From the NCBI GenBank assembly GCA_942486035.1, contig CALNXK010000029.1:4011842-4075841 (forward strand): a stretch of 64,000 bases of DNA. Reading direction: 5' to 3'. Below are positions 11,663 through 23,783 of the stretch, one piece after another. Source of the stretch: Porites lobata. Its lineage: Eukaryota; Cnidaria; Anthozoa; Scleractinia; Poritidae. Position 1 is the first letter of the stretch; each line of letters begins with the position of its first letter. The notes beneath the pieces are model-generated. The model worked only from the letters and a program-made list of their open reading frames with translations. It was not told where the DNA came from and ran no database searches. The translations under genes were made by a program, and so were the position numbers.

Positions 11663-12821
11663 TATGTGTGAACAAACATTATGAATCAGTATATTTCAAA
11701 GAGCTACACAACCTGCAAGAATACTATTGACCGACAATATACAGAGCGGGTCAGCTGTAGTGTCAACTATTACTAGTAAAGAAAATGGCAGCAATCAAAT
11801 AGAGGGTTCATACAAAAAATGCAACCATTTTTAAAGTACTATTTCAGAAACGAGTGCTTTTTTGATCAGATTTCCAATTGCTCAAAAACAATAATGGTTT
11901 CAAATGTTTTCTCGCGAGTGGAAACCTGGTGAAACCCTCGCACCCGTTTAGAAATAATTCTTGAAAAATGGTGGCAGTGTTTTTGTATGAAGCCTATTTT
12001 TGATTACTGCTATTTCCTTTTTTATTGACTGGTAAATTGACTTTGCTGATAGCCTAGCATTATAGCCATGTTTAGAAGATATGCGTGTAAAAAAAACAAC
12101 AAAAACAAACAAAATGAAGTAAAGGCTACTTCCAATTTCCGAAAACTGTCGCTTTCAAAACGAAGCTAAGTGCAGATTCTTTCTTGTGAAAATGCGGTCT
12201 GTTTGCATAAGATTAAATTAAAATCATTTCGTTTCAATAGCGTCGCACTTTGCCTCGCTTTGAAGCAGAGGCTTGGGGCAATTCGGAAATGACCTATTGG
12301 GATAACATCGAGTGAAGTCAGATTGTTTCTTTCAGTAAAATTACATGAAGAACAACTTAAGTCCAACTTTGCTGTGTAATATAAAAGTGAAATAGAAAAA
12401 CTCCAGTGTGATACTTTGAGCCCGGGTCACTTGCTTTACAGCTTACATCCATATCCATTACACCATTTTTAAAATATACATGTTCTTATATATGCCGTAC
12501 CCCATTACAATATTTGAAAGCTAACCGTTTTCACTTCAGTGCTTAACCGTAATCACTGTCAGTAGATCAGTGCTTAACTCTCTACTGTGTTCTCTCCATA
12601 ACTGGCGCTCTGTAGTTTTGGTGTTTTCAGCTATTATAGCCTCATTCTACATTCAAGTCTCGTTCCATTATTAAAATAATGCATTGTGTAAACTTCATAA
12701 CGTGTCCAATCTGGCTTCACTCGATGTTATCTAATGCTAACCTTGTACAAATGTCGCATTGAACACCGCAGAAACGTGATTGCATAATCCGTGTTAATTA
12801 CATACGCAGTTCGACGATTTA

Positions 12822-12903
12822 TAGCCTGCGAGCAGGCTGACTTGTGCTAGTTCGGAGCAAAAACGTCTCCCAAACTCGAGCAAGTGAGCCGGCTCGCAGG
12901 CTA
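12822..12903. mobile_element. 82-bp TAGCCTGC-ended inverted-repeat element with 9-bp flanking repeat
   Basis: Seventeen-base inverted termini (TAGCCTGCGAGCAGGCT and AGCCGGCTCGCAGGCTA, 16 of 17 matching) enclose about 48 bases. The flanks are GACGATTTA at 12813-12821 and GCCGATTTA at 12904-12912, a 9-bp target duplication with one mismatch. The same TAGCCTGC ends and 9-bp duplication appear in the larger element at 31771-32289, so both probably belong to one Mutator-like family. Confidence 0.65.
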
Positions 12904-12995
12904 GCCGATTTACTAATCCAAATTGGACACATAAGTTTATTAATTGGAAGTATCAGTCTTGATTTTGTTTAATTTGTTTCGTTTCTTTTTCACAG

Positions 12996-13183
12996 CGACT
13001 ACATCAAGGTAATTGATGGTAACGGTGTCACGGTTCTAAGTCGCTATGGATACTCGTCTGTCGCTCAAAAAACGTTCACGGAAGTTTCTTTTGGAAATTT
13101 TGGTAACATCACTGTCCAGATCTACTTAAGAGACAGTTCTAGTACCTTCAAGTTACAATTTGGAATTTTAAAACAAGGGCCAG
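12996..13183 (+). CDS. Exon: CUB 2, C-terminal half
   Basis: The 188-base exon runs from phase 2 to 1, with acceptor TTTTCACAG and donor CCAG|GTTAGC. It encodes DYIKVIDGNGVTVLSRYG, then NITVQIYLRDSSSTFKLQFG. Cysteines 3 and 4 are absent. It is very similar to the CUB 3 C-terminal half. Confidence 0.86.
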
Positions 13184-13630
13184 GTTAGCCTTTTTATCTA
13201 TTAAATTCATTTAATGTTGCCTCAAACCCTGCTACGCTAACATTTCTGATTGGTTGAAAATTTCTCTCAAACAATCAGGAATACTGCCCAGTTCTCGGTA
13301 GTGGCAAGTCATCAGTGCGTAATTTCTGCGTACGATGCTCAGACGGCATTTTGCGGGAAAACTTCGAACCCCATTTCTTTTTCCTTCCCCACTCCACATG
13401 AATAACAGCGTGTTGTTTTTTTCAAGTTCGGTGTTACAAAACTGCCATGCCCAACTGCTATATAAGTCACAGGTTTAGCGCGGAAATCACCGGGGAAACT
13501 TTGCTCCCCATCGCTTTTTCAGTGCCCGTTCCCCATAAATAACAGCTAGTCTTTTTAAAGTTCGGTTTTACAAAACCGTCATATAAGCCACTGTTTTTTT
13601 TGTAATTTGCCCTTTCCTGTTTGTTTTTAG

Positions 13631-13924
13631 CACCTTCACCTGCTAACTGGAGTGTTTCCATTGACAACACTACTCTAAGAAGCATCCGATTCTCCTGGCA
13701 AAACCTGCAAACAGTTGTTGATAAACAAATTAGTCATTACTTTATTGTGCTCAAAGACTCATCTGGTAGTAGTGTAAACGATTACATCGTCCTAGGAAAT
13801 ACTACCTCCCATTTGTTCTCTGGACTGATGGTGTATAGGAAGTATTGGTTATCTGCTGTCGGTGTAAATTACAGTGGGAATGCTTACAACAGCACAGAAA
13901 TCTCAGCATGGACAGACGAATGGG
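13631..13924 (+). CDS. Exon: FN3 domain a, cassette 3
   Basis: The 294-base exon is phase 1-1, with acceptor TTTTTAG and donor TGGG|GTACGT. It encodes APSPANWSVSIDNTT, B-strand IRFSWQNLQ, VNYSGNAYNSTEISAW near the F-G region, and ends TDEWG. Its closest relatives by eye are the type a domains of cassettes 4 and 5. Downstream intron sequence also resembles that after the cassette 4 exon. Confidence 0.88.
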
Positions 13925-15481
13925 GTACGTGCATACAAATGTTCTTTTATTCATTTATTTTATTCCCAGTACTAACGAATGCTTAGCACTGTAAACTCCG
14001 TACTAGCTATTATATTTTTATACTGCGGTCGTCTTTAAGGTAATTCCCTTCTTTTGCACTGCGCACCCTCTACCGCGCATAACATTGCGACATCCAAGAT
14101 GGCGGTGGTTCTTCCCGCTAGGACGAAGAGAACGAATAAGGGTCGCTTTTGCAAAGCTAAAGCTTTTATTCGCAATAATAATGCCGAAATAATATTCGCA
14201 ATAATAATACGGCTCTCCAACTGCATTAACGAGACAGTGACTGGCCTTGATTGCTACTTTACATATGTTGTTCAAACTCCGAGTGTGGAGAGACGAATAT
14301 TTGTCGAACAAATATTAAGACCCACCGTAGCACCGGAACCACGCGAGGGAGAACAATCTTTGATGTCAACACGACGTTTGCTGCTGAATTCACATCTTGC
14401 TGTGTATAGAAACCAAACAAGAGAACGTATTAAGAATAGGAACCAATAGCCTTCAAGTTTCTTTGTCAAGCATTGTTGCGCAAAAAAAAAAAAAAAAAAG
14501 AACCCTAGCTCACTGGAACACAGAACGCCAGCGCTACAAAACGGTCCAAACTAAAAAAATTCACAACTCCAAAATCTCATCAAATCTTGACTTATGTAAT
14601 TGCTTGGTATTTGTTGTACTCTTTCCAAGTATGAATGTCTGTTTTGGTGATAACAAACACATAAACACAACCGAAAACTGGCTTGATCTGGAGTGTATAC
14701 TTCGAACACGGTAGGCGCTGTTTTGTATTTCGTCCCAGTGCCTGCCGTGCAAATTCGAATCTCAAAACCGTGTTTACCTTTCACTGCAGTTTGTGAGGAA
14801 ACAATCACGGTGACCCCCGGAGTTTTTATTTATTTATTTATTTTTTTCAGGTATTTGCTAAGAACATTCTACTGAAGAACATATAATAAACAAACAAGTT
14901 TGATAGCAGAACATGATTTTTTGGGGAAAATAGCTCCGTATTAGTGTATTTGTAACTGTCCGAAAAAGTGCAACATCCCCACAACCAGGCAAGCAAAAAC
15001 GGCTTAAATGAAGCAATACTGCTTATTTGAATGAAATAGGCTTTATTTTCAGGATAAAATTTTGTGTGTTTCAAGTAACAAAGACTTAATTCTGTATGAA
15101 GGTGATTCGAATTTATAACGCGCAAACAGTAAAAATACCCCAGTTTAAGAGCCTTCCGACGCGTAAACAAGCATGGTGACCCCATCTTTTTATTGTTTGT
15201 TTTTTTTTTAATGTTTGTATAATGAATGTTGATTATGCCAAATTTCAAAAAAAGTTTGATAGCAGAACAGTTTCAAGGGAATTGAATTAAATTTAGCTGT
15301 GTCATTTTGGACTAAAGGGCACACAATGGTTGCGCGTTGCTTTCTTAATTTTGCATGGGCAACATTCTCCCTTTTTTCCAATAATATTTCAATAAACAAG
15401 ATACGATTTTCAACCTAGAGCAGACTTAATTCTGCATGGGCAACACTGCCCCTATATTTAAATACTATTGTTTTTTCTTAG
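13925..15481 (+). other. Intron between FN3a and FN3b of cassette 3
   Basis: The first ~100 bases resemble the intron that follows the cassette 4 FN3a exon. The stretch 14050-14450 is open in two frames on opposite strands, but I recognise no protein in either. A poly-A tract lies near 14480. No exon was recognised. Confidence 0.55.
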
Positions 15482-15796
15482 TTCCCAGCAGAGCTCCATC
15501 ATTTATCCGACTTTCAAACTTACATTTGACTGATTTGAAAGTACATTGGAATCCACTCTCTGAGCAGTACACTAACGGACGTCTCCTTGGATACAGAGTC
15601 TACTATAGGGAATACACCCCTAGATATAATGATTATTACGACCCGTATTTGGGTAAGAGTGTTAACACTAGCAGTGCTAATGTTACTGTGGTGATATTGA
15701 GGGACCTGAGACAGCTCACAGCTTACCGAATAGCCGTAGCAGCCTTTACTTCAAAAGGCCAAGGACTACTCTCGTCCTGGCATTTAATAACAACAG
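15482..15796 (+). CDS. Exon: FN3 domain b, cassette 3
   Basis: The 315-base exon is phase 1-1, with acceptor TTTCTTAG and donor ACAG|GTAATG. It encodes VPSRAPSFIRLSNLHLTD, VHWNPLSEQ, NGRLLGYRVYYREY, a Tyr/Asp insert before DPYLGKSVNTSSANVTV, and ends LITTG. The C-to-C' loop is longer than in cassette 1 by a Tyr-rich stretch. In cassette 4 the corresponding loop is further expanded. Confidence 0.88.
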
Positions 15797-16012
15797 GTAA
15801 TGCATTTTTTTGTAGCCGATACTATTTGATACAAATCATTTCTGTTTCATTAAAGCGAACCCCTATTTGCGGTCACCCTCTATTAAGCGGTTAGCTACCA
15901 AAGTCCCGGAAATAATTTCAATGAATTACTGTAAACCTGACCAGACCAGAATTAAGCGGTCCACCGTTAGCGCTCACCTTTTCCGAGGTCCAACGTATTA
16001 TATCATTATTAC

Positions 16013-16052
<40 letters not shown>

Positions 16053-16066
16053 TTTTTTTATGAGTA

Positions 16067-16243
16067 CAGTCGACTTCCGGTAACTTGAACCCTCTATAAC
16101 TCGAGCCTCCCGCTAACTCGAAGCAATTTTCATTCCCCTTCAGATCATTTTCTATATAATTTTACCCTCGATAACTGGAACTCCCGATGATTCGACCTTT
16201 TTTTCTATTTCCCTTGAAGGTTCGAATTATCGAGAGTCGACTG
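16067..16243. mobile_element. 177-bp inverted-repeat element with CAGTCGACT ends
   Basis: The left end CAGTCGACTTCCGGTAACTT and right end reading CAGTCGACTCTCGATAATTC on the other strand form an imperfect inverted repeat of about 25 bases, flanked by TA. Ends and TA flanks suit a pogo/Tc1-type MITE. It has the same 177-base length as the element at 4241-4417, but the internal sequence is not obviously the same. Confidence 0.6.
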
Positions 16244-17187
16244 TATTATCTTGCTAATATAGCTTTGAATTTGGAGCCACGCTTTAATTCGGGAGTGAAT
16301 CTCACAATATACCTAAAACTTGTTCTCCAGAAGTAGCCCGCATGAAGTGCGTTGTAATCATTTTGAGGTTTGAACAGTGTTCATGTACATATGTAATTTG
16401 CTGCTGTGCTTGCATAAACAAACACGCGGTGCGTACAATGCTTAGCTAGTCCATACATGTAAAGCCAGGGAGCAGAAGGATAAATAAAAATAGCCATAAA
16501 ATGCAGAAAATGTGCTGCGTGGTTTAGGTTTATGACGACCCATATACCGCGATGTTTGAACGGCGAAAACATTAAAGGATAAATGAGCAACAACTTGATT
16601 GTTAAATATATATATATATATCTTTTCTGTTAGTAAATTTCTTTTCTTGTTAAAGAACATTACGATGCGCAAATGTTTGATTATCGTTCTAAAAGATTGT
16701 TATTTTCACGAAGTTGAAACTGTATTGGCATTAATGAATGTTTTTGCATATGTAAAGTGCTTTAATGGTCATATAAATCTTATACAGATTTAGCCAGGGG
16801 TAAAAACGAAGCTCTCTTTAATATCATTTTATAGTTTCCTCAAACAAAATATAAAATCGTGTAATGCTATAGAAACGGTGAAGACAACCAGAATGATAGA
16901 AACAACAACAACAACAACAACAATAGGTCCAATTAGCAAAAAAAAAAAAAAAAGACTTTGCAAGTGCAACAATTGGTTTCATTGGACCAGATTTTTGTAA
17001 ATTTTACGACTACCACATGAAACCCTTTTTTTTTTTACTGCCGCTTATTTTCAACTTGGTGTCCTATAAAACTTTCATGCTTTTTTTTTTCCATTTAAAT
17101 TCGTCTGCCGTAGTTTCTTATTTCTGGCTCTAGCTCTTTCTTTCTTTCTTTCTTTCCTATTTTTTTAATTAATTTTATTCCACGTTA

Positions 17188-18526
17188 CAGTGCCGTAGCC
17201 AGACCAAACGGCCAACCGAGGCAGGCGGGAGTTGCTAGGGGGGTTCGGGGGCATGCCCACACCCCCCGAGAAATTTTGAACTTTACTCTCGGAAATGCGA
17301 TTTGCAGCGTTTTGGGCCTTTCGGTAACTTTTTTTCAAGTTAATTTAACCCTATTCAGACTGGGCTTTTTTTGTCAATCTGTGACTGGGGGGCTCCCGGA
17401 CCCCCATCTGTATCTCTGGAACCAATAACGCCAGGGTCATGAAATTTTTACACAATGATCATCTCCGTACAAAGAAGCCCCACACCCAGTTTTGACTTGC
17501 CATGCCCAATGATGACGTCACAGTGACGTCATATTCCTCTTTTTCAATGTTTCTTATTATTTTCCACTTAGATACGTAAAATATCAATAATATTGGCAAA
17601 AGTCATCTCTTTAATATCCTTTCTTATGAACTAACAAGGAAACACTTGTACGAGAAAAAGCAATAGGAAGCAATAAAATTTAAAATTTTGAAATGGCTGT
17701 CCGCCATCTTGCATCCGCCATCTTGATTTCCGTTTTTTGTTAAAATTATAATTTAGTAACTTTCAAAGGGAAAAAGCTCAGAATGCATAAAAAAGAAGTA
17801 TCAAACTAATGTTTATTACCCAAACAATGACTTTGGAAGTATTATTTGAAAAATAGAGCATATTTGTCAAAGCAAAAAGTGAAAAATTTTACCCACCCTC
17901 CCCCAAATATTCGATGTTGAAACGTTTTGATGTAAATCAAAAAACTAGTACCAAGCAAAAGACCATTTTAAAGCAAAAAGCAATATAAGTGTTGGATCTT
18001 AAAACAAAAAAAATCACCATTTTTAAATTTTCCAAACCTATCATGTCAGAAACTGGTTGCCATGGCAACGGCGGTTAATGACATGGACATGGTAATTATA
18101 TCAAAATGTTCCTAGATAAAATTTTAGGAAAAAGTCAGAAAATTTGAACGTCATAGCTCTTTCGGTGTAGGAGTTATCACGATTTTTGCCGGAGGGGTTC
18201 AACCCCCCCAGTCTGAATAGGGTTAAGTGGAATTTAAAAAGCAATAATCAGAAACAAGCTACATAATCTGGGTGACCGTTAACCTCGCCAATGGTTTTGA
18301 TCAGTATTTGTTCAAAAAAAATTTGAGTTAACGTACGCAGCCCCTTGAGATCGATGATATGGTAATTTTCATAGTATATTGACTGGAATTGCTGGGTCCT
18401 TTGTAATATCATGATGCGTTAAAAATATCCGATGATCGCTTATGTAAAATAAAAATGATCGGCGAAATTCGTCAAAATTTTACCGAGGCGAGTGCCTCGG
18501 TTGGTCTCATACTAGCTACGGCGCTG
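17188..18526. mobile_element. 1.34-kb non-autonomous DNA transposon with CAGYGCCGTAGC ends
   Basis: The left end reads CAGTGCCGTAGCCAG. The right end reads CAGCGCCGTAGCTAG on the other strand, and both continue to a shared AACCGAGGCA. CGTTA is repeated directly outside both ends (17183-17187 and 18527-18531), a probable 5-bp target duplication. There is no transposase frame. The superfamily is unresolved; the CAG ends alone resemble hAT-type termini, but the 5-bp duplication does not fit the usual 8 bp. Confidence 0.65.
17349..18222. mobile_element. TTAA-flanked piggyBac-like MITE nested in the 17188-18526 element
   Basis: A perfect 16-base inverted terminal repeat, CCCTATTCAGACTGGG, lies at 17349-17364 with its complement at 18207-18222. 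The element is bounded on both sides by TTAA (17345-17348 and 18223-18226). CCC ends with TTAA target duplication are the piggyBac hallmark. There is no transposase frame in the 874 bases. It lies wholly inside the outer element, so it inserted later or co-mobilised. Confidence 0.75.
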
Positions 18527-19304
18527 CGTTAATGTAGACATAAAAAATTTAGTCGAAAAAAAGACTCGGCGTTGTTGTTGTTGTTGTTGTTGTTTTCCGG
18601 GTGGCCATGCGATTTCCCGCCGAAATGCAAAATTTTACTGCAGCTTAAATGAAGCGGGGGACGTACGTAGGGACGAAGGATATGATTTTGTCAGAACCAA
18701 CAATTTCTTGGATGCATAGATAACCAGATTTTCTTACCCATTGTGCTCCGCTGCGCGCGCTAGAGCTTTGCTATTAAAACGATTGTTCATTTTTTTTAGA
18801 ATGATTACACATTCGTTTTAACGACTAAACGTGTTACGCTTAGCCTATTGAAAATTTATATCCTGGTAATGAAAGACAAACGGTGTAATGATATTATAAT
18901 CATATCTAAGGAATAGCATTATACATGCAAAAACTAACACGCGAAACATGTTCTACGACAACAAGATAAATATGGAAAATTTGCAGCTTATTTAATTTTG
19001 ACCGCACATTTTATTGACCAGGGCACAAAGAAAAGAAAGAAAGAAAAAAGCGGGTAATTTTTTCATTGATTTATACCGCCTATAATTCACGTCAGCTTTC
19101 CTACCACAAGAAGTGATGAATGCAAAGTACGTAAGGAATCCAGGAAAATGAGTTAAAGATATAAAGGTATAAGTGATAAAGAAAGGAAATAAAGAAAGAA
19201 AAAATAAGAAAACAAAGCAAAACAAAAAATAAAGGAAGGTTGTCGTATAGAGATACTGTTTGATCTTCAGTATAACATGAATAGATAAATTGTTTGATTT
19301 GTAG

Positions 19305-19476
19305 GTTGCGGAGGGGTCCTGAATGAGTTGTTTGGAAACTTGCAAGTCCTGAAGAGATCATCATATTTGTATAGTAGTTCCTCTTACTTGCGATGTAACT
19401 GGAAGATTCAAAATGCAGGGATAAGTCAAGCTGTTGCTCTTGTGTCCTTGTCGGAGCTGCATCTGTCTTATGACAG
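19305..19476 (+). CDS. Exon: CUB 3, N-terminal half
   Basis: The 172-base exon runs from phase 1 to 2, with acceptor TTTGTAG and donor GACAG|GTGAGT. It encodes GCGGVLNELFGNLQVL, LRCNWKIQNAGISQAVALV, and ends LHLSYD. Cysteines 1 and 2 are kept; cysteine 3 is lost. Confidence 0.86.
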
Positions 19477-19714
19477 GTGAGTGTGCTGCGTTTATAAAAG
19501 AATACAAATAAAAGCTTAACTTTAGTTTGTTTGTTTGTTTTTCTCTTTCTTTCATTATTTTGTACTTTCACTTCTTTTTGTAGACATCATGATCTTTAAG
19601 ACGAATTTTCGGTTGGTTCTCTCTAAGAACGCAATTTGTATAAAGCAACCGATTAACAGAACAGTTCAACGTATCCTTCGCCTTCTCACACCGAAATTCC
19701 TGTCTTTTTCACAG

Positions 19715-19896
19715 TGATTACGTTAAGGTAATTGATGGCAACGGTACCCTGATTCTCAGTAGCTACGGATACTCGTCTGTCACACAGAAAACGTTCATGG
19801 AAGTCTCTTTTGGGAATTCTGAAAACATCACTGTCCAGATCTACCTAAGAGAAAGCTACTTCAAGTTGCAATTTGGAATTTTGAAACAAGGATCAG
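19715..19896 (+). CDS. Exon: CUB 3, C-terminal half
   Basis: The 182-base exon runs from phase 2 to 1, with acceptor TTTTTCACAG and donor TCAG|GTTAGC. It encodes DYVKVIDGNGTLILSSYG, then NITVQIYLRESYFKLQFG. It is two residues shorter than CUB 2 in the last hairpin. Cysteine 4 is absent. Confidence 0.86.
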
Positions 19897-19958
19897 GTTA
19901 GCCTTTAATCCCCTGATATATCTGTGTGATTTTGCTAAAAGGTGCCCGCTAAGTTTTC

Positions 19959-19989
19959 GCTTGAACACGGGCATCGCCCGTGTTCAAGC
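19959..19989. repeat. Perfect 14-bp hairpin in intron
   Basis: GCTTGAACACGGGC is followed by a 3-base loop (ATC) and the exact complement. It starts about 60 bases after the CUB 3 donor site. Such GC-rich foldbacks in AT-rich intron are often transposon relics; a regulatory role is not shown. Confidence 0.7.
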
Positions 19990-21240
19990 CAGTGTAGCCG
20001 GGAAAAAGACCTATCTGTGGGTAGGTGGCTTCCTTGTTTTTTTGTGAAAACCAGGGGGTAGGGAGGGGAGATTTTGTCACTGGTTAGAGTTTTATGTCAG
20101 AAAGCAGTGCAAAGTCGGAGAATTTTTCCTGTGGCCTAGGCCAGCCAAATCAATGCGATGACTGATAATCATAACACTACTGGCAGAGTTTGGGGGAAGT
20201 GATTGACTAGTCATAAGCTTTATGGGTGGGGAGGGTGAGTAATGGATCCTTGGAGTTGACCGTCTAGAGACTCAGTACAGGCACCTTGTATGAAATCCAG
20301 ACAGATATATATAAATAATTATATATAATAACTCTGAGTTACAATTCTGTTAATTTCAATCCTTTGAATTTGCATTTGTATTACGCTCTGCATACTTTTT
20401 ATGCATCGAGAACTCCTAGGATAAGTAGACCTATATGAGTAGATATATATAACTGACTGGATCTGCTAAAACATTACTATAGAAATTGCTCTCAAACACC
20501 TTTACCGAGTCTTGTAGTTGAGCATTTTTTTTCATTGTTATTTTTTATCTATTTATGTTTTACCTAATGTTTACTGAATATGCTGCAGTATATAGACTAT
20601 CATGAGTTTCTCAGTGACTGTTAACCTACCCCCTCCCCGCTCCAAAAAATATGCTTCCCATAATTCTCTCTGTATGTCAGCTGGAAATCAGCGCGTATTA
20701 GACGGAGCAGGGCTTTCGTAGTTGGTTGTCGTCTCAGGGTTTTTTTATGCTGCTTTTAACAAAGTTTTCCGGAAGGCATCATTAAGCCTTATGAAGGAAC
20801 AAGTCTCACGATTGGCAAAGTCCGCTGCGTCCAATATCTTCTCGTATTTCGTCTCATTTAGCTACACGGGTGAGAGACTGATACTGGGCTTCAGACGAAA
20901 AGACTGGATATTGCGAGCTATTAATTTGTTGTCGCCAGTAAAAAGTCTTTAGCCTCATAAACTAAGTCCTAGCGGTCAAATCTATTCGGCGAGATCGAAA
21001 TTAATGCTGACTTCTGACCAGGCCAAAGAGTTATTTAAAAAAAATGTTTGGATGGTGGGGAGCTCCATGACTCCTCTTCAAAACCGCTGGTTTACATCCG
21101 AGATCTTGAATAAATCGACTGTGTGAGAAAAGTTTCCATGCCACGATTTATATGTAGAAAGCGAGAGTTTTTTCGAGTAACTTGACGATGTTTCGCCCCT
21201 GTTAAATGTGGCAATATTATGAGTGGTTGTACAAAAAAGC

Positions 21241-21330
21241 GTGATGCACGTGCAGAGTTGTAGTTTTGCTCATTAAACCTATTGTGTTTTGACGTTCCCG
21301 TTGCCGTCGTCGCCGTGGTTTTGTAAGGTT
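21241..21330. repeat. Interspersed repeat, copy 2 (GACGTTCCCGTTGCCGT family)
   Basis: It resembles 2815-3010 and 29165-29310 around a GACGTTCCCGTTGCCGTCGT core preceded by a shared upstream stretch. It is a fragment with no coding capacity. Confidence 0.45.
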
Positions 21331-21896
21331 CCTAATGGATTCGTGTCGAAGGAAGGCCGATTTGTGTGCGGCTTAAAAAGTATCCGGATTCGTTTAGACG
21401 GGGCCTTCAAGATTCTTATTAATAATTAGAAAGTGGTGCTTGGGGAATTTAACGGATTCTTTATAATATTAGAAACAAATAAAGAAACCTTAACTATGCT
21501 CTGTTTCGTTCTGAAGCACTAAGGAAGCGGCTAAAGTGCTCAAAAAGAGTTTCTCCCTTCACATATTACGTGCTCTTGCCGCTTCCTGTACATGCTTCAA
21601 GATGCTTCAGAATTTTTTCTTTTTGCATCTCAATGATATCGTGCAACTTCAGTTGTTATGAGGCTCTGCCAGGGTAAATTCCGACAAGCGACATGACCCA
21701 AAAAGTAGCGACAGAGCGTAAAGTGAAATCGCGACAAGAGACAACCTCTCTCGGCCAAAATGCGACAGTGACGGCAAAGCCGAGAATAAGCGACGAAGAA
21801 CAGGATCGGGATGAGTTTGAAATTCAGGAAGGTGAAGACGACGATAGTTTTGTTATGGTAGACTCGAGAGTCATGCTCACGTAGTCAGGTAGAATC

Positions 21897-22536
21897 GTGA
21901 GAAGACCACTAGGTCTTGATTTGTATAGGCGGAGATGTAATATGATAGGTAGTTTGCAGTGTGTGCAAAACACGGCTGCTCGTATCGTTACTTTAACCAA
22001 GAAATTTGATTATATCACCCCTGTATTGATTCAACTGCATTGGTTACCTGTTCACTTTCGGATTCTTTTTAAAGTTTTATTGTTAGTTTATAAGGCGCTA
22101 AATGGTATGGCACCATTATATATCACGGAATTACTTAGTTATCGTACATGTTCACGTACGCTACGCTCTACTGATCAAAAACTTCTGGCAGTTCCGAAGT
22201 CAAGACTTAAAACATACGGAGACAGGGCATTTTCTGTTGCTGCACCTAAACTCTGGAATGAGCTGCCATTAGATCTTAGAAGTTTAGTTACAATTAATTT
22301 ATTCAAGAAATACTTAAAGACTGATCTTTTTAAAAAAGCATATAATGTTTAACTTTTCGATAATTTAGAATAGGATTTATTGTGATATTTTTATAAATAA
22401 GTCTGCTAATAGGTTTTTAATTTATTCATATTTTATTACCAGTGGGATCTTTTTAATTATTTTAATATTATGAATTGTAAAGCGCTTTGGTCAATTAGTG
22501 GAGTTAACGCTATATAAATTATGTTATGTTATGTTA
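21897..22536 (+). mobile_element. 5'-truncated CR1/L2-like LINE, reverse transcriptase C-terminus and 3' tail
   Basis: An uninterrupted 151-residue frame (21897-22352) matches the C-terminal tail typical of CR1/L2-group reverse transcriptases: VQNTAARIVT, LHWLPVHFRILFK, ALNGMAP, KTYGDRAFSVAAPKLWNELP and a final FKKYLKTDLFKKAY. The 3' untranslated end has AAAGCGCTTTGG and an ACGCTATATAAAT motif, then a short (ATGTT)n tail at 22521-22536. These features are characteristic of L2-like 3' ends. The polymerase core is missing, so the copy is dead on arrival. Confidence 0.85.
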
Positions 22537-22749
22537 AGTGTTGCGAGCGAAGTGGCTTTCACTCCTTGTGCGGCGTCTTCCCAGCCCCTCTCGGTCAATT
22601 CATTTCGGTGACGTACCCGAGGCGAACGGGCGGGAAACAACATGAACGGGATATTAGAACATCGCAAGGCTTTCAATCCCCGGCTAGCATTATGATCGTC
22701 GTACCCACTATACACTTGGGTGAAGACAGAGAATGTGATCCAGACTTAA

Positions 22750-23783
22750 ACGGACTGGTTCACGATAATGCGCATGTGTGAGTTCTGACAGTAGCTAATT
22801 GTTTTTCAACCAATCGGAAGCGAGTTAGATGCACGCAAGGAAATTTACAAAATTCAAGTTAATTGTTCGCGACGCGATTTACAGCCCTGTCCTGCTTTGA
22901 AACAAACATTTACCAACGTGTATTTTTACGAGGTCGTACCCACGCTAACAAAACAGTCACCGATCGGCAAACAAAATTTGTAAACAAACATCTTATTACT
23001 GTTCTCTCAGTTCGCCTTATATAAACCCAGAAATAACTACAAATAGCGCCTGACCGGTGACAAAAACACACAACGTATGAGTATAAAGATTATCCTTAAT
23101 TGAGCATAAATTTCAATTGCTTATCAGCAAATGAACAAATTCATTCGCGTTGCATCGGGTCAGTGTTCCGTAAAACAAATGTTATCGAGTAGCACACATA
23201 AAGAAACTAGATTATAAACAGAATATTCGGGCAGTAATTTATTTTAAAAACATCAATTCTTAAACATATACTATCGTAAAGCAAAGATACAAGGAACATT
23301 TCAAGTGTACCCGATCGGTGAAGATCGCGCGGCCTGTTGCGGTATAACTACAGGTCGGAGTCAAAAATCAAATCAAAGTTGAACGAACTCATGCCTTTAA
23401 CCACTTTCCAAGTGTCGTGTATTCTTTTCGTAAGCCACACACTACTCCTAGAACCATACCAGATCGATAGGCTAAGCTTCTCTATCTCCAAAGACTCTTG
23501 AGAATGTCCTGTTGCCGGATAGCCACGATGCTCTTCTTAACCTCCATGATCAAAACATTATTTTTTGCGTCTTCTTAAAACGTAACCAGTCAAACGACAC
23601 AACCACACGTTAATCACCACTACCGAAGTATAACTAGACCAGCCAAAGCGACGGATGTCCGAATAAAACGCAGGATTTTCAATGATTGTACCGGTAATGG
23701 CGATTTCGAATTTGGTGTTGACCCGACAAATTTATTCCGAAGAAACAAACGGCGCGCATGCGCCTTATCGTGAACCAGTCCCT
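22750..23783. mobile_element. 1.03-kb DNA transposon relic flanked by TTAA
   Basis: The left terminus ACGGACTGGTTCACGATAAT and right terminus AGGGACTGGTTCACGATAAG (read on the other strand) match at 25 of 27 bases. TTAA lies directly outside both ends (22746-22749 and 23784-23787). No transposase frame is seen. TTAA duplication suggests piggyBac-type mobilisation, though the ends differ from the CCC-ended element at 17349-18222. Confidence 0.7.

Larger units (their letters stand above)
7646..12995 (+). other. 5.35-kb intron splitting CUB 2
   Basis: No exon was recognised. From 7690 to 7960 there is a GC-poor stretch with repeated GAGAATTCTC-like words. Two copies of an ~850-bp repeat follow, then two inverted-repeat relics near 12130-12300 and 12822-12903. 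The rest is AT-rich and featureless to me. Confidence 0.7.
15797..19304 (+). other. 3.5-kb intron before CUB 3
   Basis: It contains an (ATT)n tract at about 16003-16051, a 177-bp inverted-repeat element, (TA)n at 16607-16622, and a 1.3-kb DNA transposon with another transposon nested inside. No exon was recognised. Confidence 0.7.

Noticed and set aside
14054..14449. 131-codon plus-strand frame and its antisense partner
   Set aside because: Open in both directions, with no recognisable domain, no splice context in the gene's phase, and an unremarkable composition. Treated as chance.
19101..19571. 156-codon minus-strand frame overlapping CUB 3
   Set aside because: It is antisense to a well-supported CUB exon and is rich in Phe/Leu/Ser from a poly-A/AAG intron tract. 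A shadow frame.
21693..21884. Possible small gene with an acidic C-terminus before the L2-like LINE
   Set aside because: It has an ATG and 63 codons but no homology I recognise and no promoter or splice support. It may belong to an upstream part of a repeat. Left as unassigned.
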